Positions 54,003 through 61,328 of a stretch of 64,000 nucleotides of DNA are shown here, one piece after another (position 1 is the first letter of the stretch; each line of letters begins with the position of its first letter). Location: NCBI RefSeq assembly GCF_014217565.1, contig NZ_CP043661.1, positions 1,302,001-1,366,000 on the forward strand, given 5' to 3'. Under the pieces are notes generated by a model. That model saw only the letters and a program-made list of their open reading frames with translations, was not told where the DNA came from and ran no database searches. The position numbers and the translations under genes were made by a program. The stretch comes from Kribbella qitaiheensis (lineage in GTDB: Bacteria; Actinomycetota; Actinomycetes; Propionibacteriales; Kribbellaceae).

Positions 54003-54254
54003 TCAGCGGCGCGGGCGCCGGTTGAACTCGTCGACGAAGTCGATCCGGACCGACTGCTCGGAGCTGAGCGCCCCGACCACGGTGCGGATGGCTGTCGCCG
54101 TCCGGCCGTTACGGCCGATCACCTTGCCGATGTCGTCGGGGTGCACGTGCACCTCGAGGGTGCGACCGCGGCGCAGGTTACGGGACCGGACACTGACGTC
54201 GTCAGGGTTGTCCACGATGCCTCTGACCAGGTGCTCGAGCGCCTCGGTCTCCAT
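54003..54254 (-). CDS. khpA: KH-domain RNA-binding protein KhpA
   Basis: This single KH-domain protein has about 83 residues, beginning METEALEHLVRGIVDNPDDV. The RNA-contacting GxxG loop is in HPDDIGKVIGRNGRTATAIR (IGRNGR). It has the usual position between rpsP and rimM. KhpA partners with KhpB/Jag in Gram-positives and affects cell division and RNA turnover. GTG 54257 is an alternative start one codon earlier. Stop of rpsP at 54260. Confidence 0.94.
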   Translation of the reverse strand: METEALEHLVRGIVDNPDDVSVRSRNLRRGRTLEVHVHPDDIGKVIGRNGRTATAIRTVVGALSSEQSVRIDFVDEFNRRPRR

Positions 54255-54259
54255 CACGG

Positions 54260-54841
54260 TCAGGCCTTGGCGTCGTCGGCCGGAGCAGCCTCGGCGGCCG
54301 CAGCCTCGTCGGCCGGAGCAGCCTCGGCGGCCGGAGCGTCGTCGGCCGGAGCAGCCTCGGCGGCCGCAGCCTCGTCAGCCTTCGGCTCGTCCTTCTTCGG
54401 CTCGTCCTTCTTCGGCTCGTCCTTCTTCGCCTCGTCGGCCTTCGGAGCCGCCTTCTTGGCGGTGGTCTTCTTGGCCGTGACAGCCTCGGTCTTCAGCGTG
54501 CCGTGCGCCTCGGCCAGAGCCTCGTTGAAGATCTCCAGCTTGTCGCGCTTCGGCTCCTTGACCCGCAGCGGCGCGGGGGCCTCGAGGCCCTTGAACTTCT
54601 GCCAGTCGCCGCTGGCCTTGAAGATCGCCTGAACGGCCTCGGTCGCCTGCGCGCCGACACCCAGCCAGTACTGCGCCCGGTCCGACTCGACGTGGATGAA
54701 CGACGGCTCGGCCTTCGGGTTGTACTTACCGATCTCCTCGATGGCGCGGCCGTCACGCTTGGCGCGGGCGTCCATCACGACGATGCGGTAGTGCGGCGCA
54801 CGCTTCTTGCCGATGCGCTTCAAACGGATCTTGACTGCCAC
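54260..54841 (-). CDS. rpsP: Ribosomal protein S16 with long Ala/Lys/Asp/Glu-rich C-terminal extension
   Basis: S16 is a 30S assembly protein. The GTG at 54841 begins [20 protein letters not shown], then [20 protein letters not shown]. Residues 1-~115 are the conserved protein ([20 protein letters not shown]). The remaining ~75 residues are a low-complexity tail, first Lys/Glu/Asp repeats ([20 protein letters not shown]) and then Ala/Asp/Glu repeats ([20 protein letters not shown]). Ala/Glu-rich S16 tails occur in actinobacteria, but this one is long, like that of rpsB here. First gene of its operon; 250 bp precede it. Confidence 0.95.
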   Translation of the reverse strand: MAVKIRLKRIGKKRAPHYRIVVMDARAKRDGRAIEEIGKYNPKAEPSFIHVESDRAQYWLGVGAQATEAVQAIFKASGDWQKFKGLEAPAPLRVKEPKRDKLEIFNEALAEAHGTLKTEAVTAKKTTAKKAAPKADEAKKDEPKKDEPKKDEPKADEAAAAEAAPADDAPAAEAAPADEAAAAEAAPADDAKA

Positions 54842-55030
54842 GTTTGTGTGGTCTCCCTCGGGATTTCATGTCTGGTTGAGTGGTGCACCGGCGTCGTGGG
54901 GACAACGGGTGACCGACTCGGATGGGCCGACCGGGGCGTGGAGTTAGAGGGCTGCACGCGGTCCTGACGACACTCAGCCCGATATTCTGCCAGATCAGCA
55001 GCGCCGGGACCAATCCAGCCCAACTCGGCC

Positions 55031-55081
55031 CTTACGTCCGAAGAAGTGTCGAAGACGTCCCTCCGCTTCTTCGGACGTAAG
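55031..55081 (-). terminator. Terminator of the GH4 gene (perfect 16-bp inverted repeat)
   Basis: CTTACGTCCGAAGAAG (55031-55046) pairs perfectly with 55066-55081 around a 19-nt loop, 8 bp beyond the stop of the glycosidase gene. The loop itself contains GTCGAAGACGTCC. The size and perfection exceed most hairpins in this window. Confidence 0.75.
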
Positions 55082-55089
55082 CGTCTGTC

Positions 55090-56433
55090 TCAGGCGCGGA
55101 AGGGGGCCAGGGCGGGAAGCCGCGCGACGTACCCGTCGAGGAGTTGGTGCGCCGCCGTGACCGAGTCGATCAGGGGATGCCAGGCAAGGGCCCGTACTGC
55201 GGCCGCTCGCGACCCGGTCAAGGCAGCCTCGATGGTCGATCGTTCGACCGCCTTCACAGCACAGACCAGGCCGGCCTGATGGTCGGTGAACTGCGTGACC
55301 GTCAACGGCCGCGCCCCGTTCGCATCCACCGTGCAGGGGATCTCGACCACCGCGTCGTCGTCCAGGTGCCGCAGCGTGCCGCGGTTGCGCACGTTCAGAA
55401 TCAGTGAGGCCCGCTCGTTGTGGGCGATCGCCCGCATCAGCGACAGCGCCACCTGCTCGTAGCCACCCGCGGACATGTCCCGCTCGTCCCGCTCCCCCGC
55501 ATCCGCCACCGCACGGCTCTCGACCATGTACGTCGACTCGCGCTCGGCACGGGTCTTCTGCCAGAGCTCCAGTGCGTCAGCAGGCTGCCGGGCGGTCTCT
55601 GCGTAGAAGGCGGACTGCTGCTCGAGCAGGAAAGTCCCCCGGGTCTGCTCGACGGCCTGTACTGCGGCCAGCGTCTCCCGCGCGAAGTAGTAGTAGTGCA
55701 GGTACTCGTTGGGGATCGACCCCAGCGACCGCAGCCACTCGACCCCGAACAGCCGCCCCTCCTCGAAGTCACCGAGTGCAGCCGGGTCAGCCAGCAGCTC
55801 TGGAAGGCGGTCCACCCCATCGGACTGCAGCCCACGCAGCCAGCCCAAGTGGTTCAGGCCTGCGTAGTCATAGAAGACAGTGGACGCGTCCAACCCGAGG
55901 GCCAACGCAGCACGGCGTCCGAGGCCCGACGGGGAGTCACAGATGCCGATCACCCGGTCACCCAGGTACGGGATCATCGCCTCGGTCACCATCCCGGCAG
56001 GGTTGGTGAAGTTGATGACCCAAGCCTCCGGCGCGAGCTCAGCGATCCGCTGTGCGATCCCGACCGCCACCGGCAAGGTCCGCAACGCGTAAGCGATCCC
56101 GCCGGCTCCGACCGTTTCCTGCCCGAGTACGCCGAGGTCGAGCGCGACCCGCTCGTCGATGGTGCGCCCCTCGAGCCCACCGACGCGGATCGCGGAGAAC
56201 ACGAAGTCGGCACCCCGCAGGGCCTCGTCGAGGTCGGTCGTCTCGGTCACGACCGGCGCATCGGAGTACGGAGCGGCTTGCTGCCGCAGTACGGCGGCGA
56301 TCGACGCGAGCCGACCGCGGTCCGTGTCGTACAGCACGACGGAGGTGATCCGGCCCTCACCACGGTCGGACAGCAACGCCTGGTAGACGAGCGGCACCCG
56401 GAACCCGCCGCCGCCAAGGATGGTCAGCCTCAT
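55090..56433 (-). CDS. GH4-family 6-phospho-glycosidase
   Basis: This 447-residue GH4 enzyme from ATG 56433, which overlaps the regulator's stop, uses NAD+ and a divalent metal. It starts MRLTILGGGGFRVPLVYQAL (NAD-binding GGGGFR), then FVFSAIRVGGLEGRTIDERV, VINFTNPAGMVTEAMIPYLG, GICDSPSGLGRRAALALGLD (metal Cys in CDSP) and NHLGWLRGL. It hydrolyses 6-phospho-beta-glucoside-type sugars via oxidation-elimination chemistry. Because the neighbours are a non-PTS ABC importer and a PfkB kinase, the true substrate may not be a PTS product. That is inference. Confidence 0.92.
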   Translation of the reverse strand: MRLTILGGGGFRVPLVYQALLSDRGEGRITSVVLYDTDRGRLASIAAVLRQQAAPYSDAPVVTETTDLDEALRGADFVFSAIRVGGLEGRTIDERVALDLGVLGQETVGAGGIAYALRTLPVAVGIAQRIAELAPEAWVINFTNPAGMVTEAMIPYLGDRVIGICDSPSGLGRRAALALGLDASTVFYDYAGLNHLGWLRGLQSDGVDRLPELLADPAALGDFEEGRLFGVEWLRSLGSIPNEYLHYYYFARETLAAVQAVEQTRGTFLLEQQSAFYAETARQPADALELWQKTRAERESTYMVESRAVADAGERDERDMSAGGYEQVALSLMRAIAHNERASLILNVRNRGTLRHLDDDAVVEIPCTVDANGARPLTVTQFTDHQAGLVCAVKAVERSTIEAALTGSRAAAVRALAWHPLIDSVTAAHQLLDGYVARLPALAPFRA

Positions 56434-57182
56434 GCCAGCACCACCTGAACCCCCGCCTCTTCCAGTTGGGCCCGGGTCGCCTCGTCGGCGCCGGGCTCGG
56501 TCACCACCACCGAGAGCTCCGACGGATCGCACACCTTGGCCACGCCGTGGCCAGGGAACTTGGTCGCGTCGGCCAGCAGCGCGACCCGGTCGGCCGCCGT
56601 GATCATGGCTCGCTTCACCGGCACCTCGATCATCGTGCTGTCCATCACCCGGCCGTCCGGACGGACACCACTCGTGCCCAGGAACAGCCAGTCGACATGG
56701 ATCTGACGCAGCGACTCCTCGGTCAGGTAGCCGACAAGTGACCGGTAGCTGCGCCGCACGAAGCCGCCCAGGATGATCAGCTCTATCTGCTCGTCGTTCT
56801 GCAACTCCTCCAGTACTGCGAGGTTGCTGGTCACCACTGTCAACGACCGGCCGTGCAGGTGCTGCGCGAGCCGGAGCGCCGTAGTACCGATGTCCAGCAG
56901 CACCGACTGCCCGTCACTGATCAGGGAAGCGGCGCGGCGGGCGATCCGGTCCTTCTCGTCGGCGTGCACCGCGCTCACCTCGGCGAACGGCTCGTCGCCG
57001 CCGTCGACCGCGAGCGCACCACCGTAGACCCGGGTCAGCCGCCCTTGCTCGTGGAGCTGCTCCAGATCGCGGCGGATCGTCGCTTCACTGACCCTGAGCT
57101 GGGCGGCCAGCACCTTCACACCCCCGGCCCCGTCGGCCTTCAGTGCGCGGACGATCTGATCCTGCCGCTGTTTTGGCAACAC
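56430..57182 (-). CDS. DeoR/GlpR-family transcriptional regulator
   Basis: This 250-residue DeoR-type repressor uses GTG 57182. The N-terminal helix-turn-helix is MLPKQRQDQIVRALKADGAG, VKVLAAQLRVSEATIRRDLE, QLHEQGRLTRVYGGAL. The C-terminal ligand-binding fold includes SVLLDIGTTALRLAQHLHGR, VVTSNLAVLEEL and LFLGTSGVRPDGRVMDSTMI, typical of sugar-phosphate sensors. It is transcribed divergently from the kinase-transport genes and probably represses both directions through the palindromes in the 125-bp gap. Confidence 0.93.
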   Translation of the reverse strand: MLPKQRQDQIVRALKADGAGGVKVLAAQLRVSEATIRRDLEQLHEQGRLTRVYGGALAVDGGDEPFAEVSAVHADEKDRIARRAASLISDGQSVLLDIGTTALRLAQHLHGRSLTVVTSNLAVLEELQNDEQIELIILGGFVRRSYRSLVGYLTEESLRQIHVDWLFLGTSGVRPDGRVMDSTMIEVPVKRAMITAADRVALLADATKFPGHGVAKVCDPSELSVVVTEPGADEATRAQLEEAGVQVVLA

Positions 57183-57198
57183 GAAGAGACCGTACCAC

Positions 57199-57250
57199 GC
57201 AAACTACGTCATAGTCGCTCATCTAATTGCAAGCCTATTGCGTAGTTTGC
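57199..57250. promoter_or_regulatory. Palindromic operator pair in the DeoR-PfkB divergent region
   Basis: GCAAACTACG (57199-57208) and its exact complement CGTAGTTTGC (57241-57250) flank a 32-nt spacer. Their position between divergent regulator and kinase genes fits DeoR-type sites that can be bridged by a repressor oligomer. Confidence 0.65.
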
Positions 57251-57284
57251 TCAAACAATCCACACTGACTGCACGAGTTTGAGC
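57249..57284. promoter_or_regulatory. Second inverted repeat, GCTCAAAC...GTTTGAGC
   Basis: Arms 57249-57256 and 57277-57284 (8 bp, 20-nt spacer) overlap the right arm of the first palindrome and end about 23 bp before the PfkB start. It is probably a further DeoR operator or promoter element. Confidence 0.55.
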
Positions 57285-57307
57285 GACCCTGCAGGAGTGT
57301 GCTGACA

Positions 57308-58282
57308 ATGGGCGAGCTGAACCAGCTGCCTTCCCAAGACTTGGACGTGGTCGTGTCCGGTCTGGTGTTCCACGACCTCGTGCTCGGCCTGCCCACTGCA
57401 CCGCGGCCCGGTACCGAGGTCTGGGCCGACGACTCCGCCGAGAGCCCGGGCGGGATCGCCAACTTCGCGGTCGCGCTGGCCCGCCTCGGCCTGCGGACCG
57501 GCCTGGCCGCCGTCTTCGGAGACGACGACCTGGGCAACCGGACCTGGCGCCGACTCGAGACCGACGAGGGCATCGACCTGTCCCTCTCACGCAAGGTCGA
57601 CGGCTGGCCCACCCCACTCACGGTGGCCCTTGCCTATGACAACGATCGTGCCCTCGTGACCCGAGGCGCCACTCCCCCACTCTCCGCGGACCAGCTCCTG
57701 CCGGCACCACCCGCTGCGAAGGCCGTTGCCGCGCACATCGGTCCGTGGCCGAACGACTGGCTGGCCAAGGCGAAAGCAGCCGGCAGCATCGTCTTCGCCG
57801 ATGTCGGCTGGGATCCGGCCGAGCAATGGGATCCCGCAGTACTGGACCAACTCGAACACTGCGACGTGTTCCTGCCCAACGCCGGCGAAGCGATGAACTA
57901 CACCCGTACTGCGACGCCCGCCGATGCGCTGCATCGCCTGGCTGAGCGGGTACCCGTGGTCGTCGTGTCGGACGGGGCCAACGGCGCACTGGCGATCGAC
58001 GCCCGCTCTGGCGAAGAGGTCGCCGTACCGGCGTACGTAGTACCGGCTGTTGACACCACGGGTGCGGGGGACGTGTTCGCGGCCGGGTTCATCGCGGCCA
58101 CCTTGTGGGGCCTGTCGCTGGCCGAGCGGGTGCGGTTCGGCGCGCTGGTCGCGGCTCTCTCGGTGACCCGGCTGGGCGGTGCCGACGCGGCGCCGACCTG
58201 GGCCGAGATCGACGCGTGGCACCACCGCAATCCATCAGACCGGGCAATCGACGCGCTAGTTCGCGCGCACCTAGGAAGGTAG
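57308..58282 (+). CDS. PfkB-family carbohydrate kinase
   Basis: The ATG at 57308 is preceded by AGGAG (57293-57297). The 324-residue kinase has VVVSGLVFHDLVLGLPTAPR, the substrate-binding ESPGGIANFAVALARLGLRT (PGG near residue 45) and the C-terminal PAVDTTGAGDVFAAGFIAAT, whose D-T-T-G-A-G-D gives the catalytic Asp near residue 258. It likely phosphorylates a sugar or sugar acid brought in by the downstream ABC system, giving the phospho-sugar for the GH4 enzyme or a side branch. Substrate unknown. First gene of the plus-strand operon. Confidence 0.92.
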   Translation: MGELNQLPSQDLDVVVSGLVFHDLVLGLPTAPRPGTEVWADDSAESPGGIANFAVALARLGLRTGLAAVFGDDDLGNRTWRRLETDEGIDLSLSRKVDGWPTPLTVALAYDNDRALVTRGATPPLSADQLLPAPPAAKAVAAHIGPWPNDWLAKAKAAGSIVFADVGWDPAEQWDPAVLDQLEHCDVFLPNAGEAMNYTRTATPADALHRLAERVPVVVVSDGANGALAIDARSGEEVAVPAYVVPAVDTTGAGDVFAAGFIAATLWGLSLAERVRFGALVAALSVTRLGGADAAPTWAEIDAWHHRNPSDRAIDALVRAHLGR

Positions 58283-58287
58283 ACACC

Positions 58288-59571
58288 ATGGAGCTCTCTC
58301 GTCGCACGCTGATCGCCGGGGGCTTCGCTGCCATGCTCGGCACCACGGTCGGCTGCTCGTCCAGCATGGACACCGGATCCACCAAGAAGAACGCAGGAGG
58401 CAACATCGCGATGTGGTGCTGGCCCGGCGGTCTCGGCAAGACCGTGCTCGACGACACGATCGCGCACTTCCCCGACCAGCACATCAAGTACTCCGAGGTC
58501 GGCGGCGACTTCAAGCAGAAGCTGCTGACCACCCTCAACGGCGGCACCGCGATCCCCGACATCACCGGGATCAAGGGCGAGGACATCGCCTCGATGTTGC
58601 CGCAGGCCAACCGGTTCGTCGATCTGAAGTCGATCGGCGCCGACTCGATCCTCGGCGACTACCTGGAGTGGAAGGTCAAGCAGGCCACCACGCTGGACGG
58701 CAAGGTGCTCGGCATCCCGATCGACATCGGCCCGACCGCGCTGTTCTACCGCGAGGACGTCTTCACCGCCGGCGGGCTGCCCGGCGATCCCGCCAAGGTG
58801 GCCGGGCAACTGAAGACCTGGGACGACTTCCTGGCCGCCGGGGTGGAGCTGAAGATGTCCAACCCGAAGGCGTTCATCGTCGCCGACGCCACCGACCTGT
58901 ACGGCACGATCGTCAACCAGGGCACGGCTCGCTACATCGACAAGGACAACAAGTTCATCGGCGATCAGGACCACATCCGCAAGGCGTGGGACACCGCGGT
59001 GAAGGCTGTCACCCTGAAGGTCGACGGCAAGACGCTGGGCGGTTCGCCGGACTGGAACGCGGGCCTCGACCAGGGCACCGTGCCGACCGTCACCGGCGCG
59101 GCGTGGGTCGCGCTCGACATCAAGGCCGCCTGCAAGACCAGCGTCGGCAAGTGGCGGGTCGCGCCGACCCCGAGCGGCCCGGCGAACTTCGGCGGTTCGT
59201 TCCTCGCCATCACCAAGAACGCCGCCGATCCGGCCGCCGCGCTCGAGGTGATCAAGTACATGCTCAGCGCCGACAACGAGGCGAAGGCCTTCGCCGACGC
59301 GCAGATCTTCCCGGCCACGCCCGCGGCGTACGACAAGCCACAGCTGAAGGCGGCCGATCCGTTCTTCGGCGGCCAGGTGCCGATCGAGGTCTTCGGCCCG
59401 GCGGCCAAGAGCATCCCGATCGCGTACGAGGCGCCGCTGGACAGCGCCATCGCCGTACCGTTCACCGACGGTCTCAAGCTCGTCCAGGCCGGCAAGAAGT
59501 CGTCGGACGCGGCCTGGTCGGAAGCGGTGGCGAAGGCGAAGCAGATCGGCAAGCGTCAGGGCGTGCAGTGA
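58288..59571 (+). CDS. Extracellular solute-binding lipoprotein of a sugar ABC transporter
   Basis: This 427-residue binding protein from ATG 58288 has AGGAAGG upstream. The N-terminus MELSRRTLIAGGFAAMLGTT followed by VGCSSS combines a twin-arginine motif with a lipobox Cys, so it is a Tat lipoprotein. The mature family-1 binding protein has the usual sugar-binding patterns (GGTAIPDITGIKGEDIASML, GIPIDIGPTALFYREDVFTA, IAVPFTDGLKLVQAG). It begins 6 bp after the PfkB stop and its TGA overlaps the first permease GTG, so the genes form one operon. The sugar is not identified. Confidence 0.93.
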   Translation: MELSRRTLIAGGFAAMLGTTVGCSSSMDTGSTKKNAGGNIAMWCWPGGLGKTVLDDTIAHFPDQHIKYSEVGGDFKQKLLTTLNGGTAIPDITGIKGEDIASMLPQANRFVDLKSIGADSILGDYLEWKVKQATTLDGKVLGIPIDIGPTALFYREDVFTAGGLPGDPAKVAGQLKTWDDFLAAGVELKMSNPKAFIVADATDLYGTIVNQGTARYIDKDNKFIGDQDHIRKAWDTAVKAVTLKVDGKTLGGSPDWNAGLDQGTVPTVTGAAWVALDIKAACKTSVGKWRVAPTPSGPANFGGSFLAITKNAADPAAALEVIKYMLSADNEAKAFADAQIFPATPAAYDKPQLKAADPFFGGQVPIEVFGPAAKSIPIAYEAPLDSAIAVPFTDGLKLVQAGKKSSDAAWSEAVAKAKQIGKRQGVQ

Positions 59572-60503
59572 CTCTGACCGCGACAGCACCCGCGAAGGCG
59601 CCCCGTCGTACGACGAAGCCGGGGCGCCGGCGCAGCGTTCTGTCGTTCTGGCGCTTCTATCTCGCCCTCTCGCCGTTCTACCTGATCTTCCTCGTCTTCG
59701 GGCTCTACCCGGTCGCGTCCACGATCCTGCTCGCGTTCCAGAAGTGGGACGGGCTCGGCCCCCGCAAGATGGTCGGCCTGCAGAACTTCGGCTTCCTGAT
59801 CGAGGACAGCACGTTCTGGTTGTCGCTGTGGAACACCGTCATCCTGTTCGTGATGTCGACCGTGCCGACGCTGGTGATCGCGATGACTCTCGCGGTGATG
59901 CTGCACTCGGCCGTCCGGTTCAAGGGCATCTACCGGATCGCGTACTTCATCCCGAACATCACCTCGCTGGTGGCCGCGGCGATCTTCTTCGCCGCCGTCT
60001 TCAGCACGAACTTCGGGCTCATCAACGCCGTACTGCGCTCGCTCGGGTTGCCCACCGAGGATTGGCTCAGGCAGCCGTGGGGCATCAAGATCGCGATCTC
60101 CACGATGATCGTGTGGCAGTGGGCCGGCTACAACACGATCATCTACCTGGCCGGCTTGCAGGCGATCCCGACCGAGCAGTACGAGGCGGCCAAGGTGGAC
60201 GGCGCCGGGCCGTTCCGGACGTTCTTCTTGATCACCTTGCCGCAGCTCCGGCCGGTGGTGCTGTTCACCGTCATCATGTCGACGATCGGCGGCCTGCAGA
60301 CCTTCACCGAGCCACAAGTGATGGTCGGCAACAACGGCGGCACCGGGCAGAGCGGCATGACGGTGGTCATGTACTTCTACAACCAGGCCTTCTTCAACAA
60401 CGACTACGGGTACGCCGGGGCGATCGCGCTCAGCATCTTCATGCTCGTGTTGTTGTTCACGGCAATCAACTGGAAGTTGCTCGGCGGAAGGGGACGGCAA
60501 TGA
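59568..60503 (+). CDS. Sugar ABC transporter permease 1 (MalF/UgpA-like)
   Basis: The GTG at 59568 overlaps the binding-protein stop. The 311-residue permease has six spans after a basic N-terminus (KAPRRTTKPGRRRSVLSFWR). FYLIFLVFGLYPVASTILLA and FFAAVFSTNFGLINAVLRSL are typical of MalF-group permeases, and the EAA loop is EQYEAAKVDGAGPFRTFFLI near residue 205. Its stop overlaps the next permease ATG by 4 bp. It pairs with permease 2 to form the membrane channel; no ATPase gene is present, so a shared MsiK-type ATPase is likely. Confidence 0.94.
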   Translation: MTLTATAPAKAPRRTTKPGRRRSVLSFWRFYLALSPFYLIFLVFGLYPVASTILLAFQKWDGLGPRKMVGLQNFGFLIEDSTFWLSLWNTVILFVMSTVPTLVIAMTLAVMLHSAVRFKGIYRIAYFIPNITSLVAAAIFFAAVFSTNFGLINAVLRSLGLPTEDWLRQPWGIKIAISTMIVWQWAGYNTIIYLAGLQAIPTEQYEAAKVDGAGPFRTFFLITLPQLRPVVLFTVIMSTIGGLQTFTEPQVMVGNNGGTGQSGMTVVMYFYNQAFFNNDYGYAGAIALSIFMLVLLFTAINWKLLGGRGRQ

Positions 60504-61328
60504 CGGCCGTCAAATGGCGCGGGCTGGTGATGCACCTGCTGCTGGCGATCGCCGGGGTGCTGTGCCTGTTCCCGTTCTACTGGACGCTGGTGATGGCGAC
60601 CAACACGACGTCGGACATCTACCGGTTCCCGCCGAAGTTCACCTTCGGGTCGCAGCTGGACGACAACATCCACGAAGTACTGGCGAACGTCGCGTTCTTC
60701 CAGTCCATGGGCAACACCTTGATCGTGGCGATCTCGACCACCGCGCTGGTGTTGTTCTTCGACTCGCTGGCCGCGTTCACCTTCGCCAAGTTCCGGTTCC
60801 CGGGGCGGAACGCGTTGTTCGTGATCCTGCTGGCGACGATGCTGCTGCCCGCCCAACTAGGCGCGGTACCGCAGTTCCAGACGATGGCGGCGTTCGGGTG
60901 GGTCGGGTCGTTGAAGGCGCTGATCATCCCCGCCTCGGCGAACGCCTTCGGGATCTTCTGGTTGCGGCAGTACTTCCAGAACTCGATCCATGACGAGTTG
61001 GTCGAGGCAGCCACGCTGGACGGTTGTGGCTTCCTCGGCGTCTATCGGCACGTGGCACTGCCGTCGGCGCGGGCCGGCGCTGGCGTTCCTCGGCATCTTC
61101 ACGTTCGTGGGGTCCTGGAACGACTACTTCTGGCCGCTGATCGTGCTGACCAACCCGGATCACCTGACGCTGCAGGTGGCGCTGTCGTCGCTGAACCGCA
61201 GTCACGGTGTCGACTACAGCATGGTGATGACGGGCGCGCTGATGGCGATGATCCCGCTGATCATCGTCTTCACCGTCTTCGCCCGCCAGTTCATCAAGGG
61301 CGCGACGGAAGGGGCGATTCGAGGCTGA
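60500..61328 (+). CDS. Sugar ABC transporter permease 2 (MalG/UgpE-like), one-base frameshift
   Basis: The ATG at 60500 starts a MalG-like permease (VMHLLLAIAGVLCLFPFYWT, FDSLAAFTFAKFRFPGRNAL, EAATLDGCGFLGVYRHVALP as the EAA loop). Just after LPSARAG the frame fails at 61071-61073 (GGG). One G fewer restores ALAFLGIFTFVGSWNDYFWP through the last two spans, ending at 61328 with FARQFIKGATEGAIRG. The corrected protein has 275 residues, the family size. The uncorrected frame runs on to 61384 as nonsense. It is the last gene of the operon and overlaps the caspase-family gene tail (opposite strand) by 35 bp. Confidence 0.9.
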
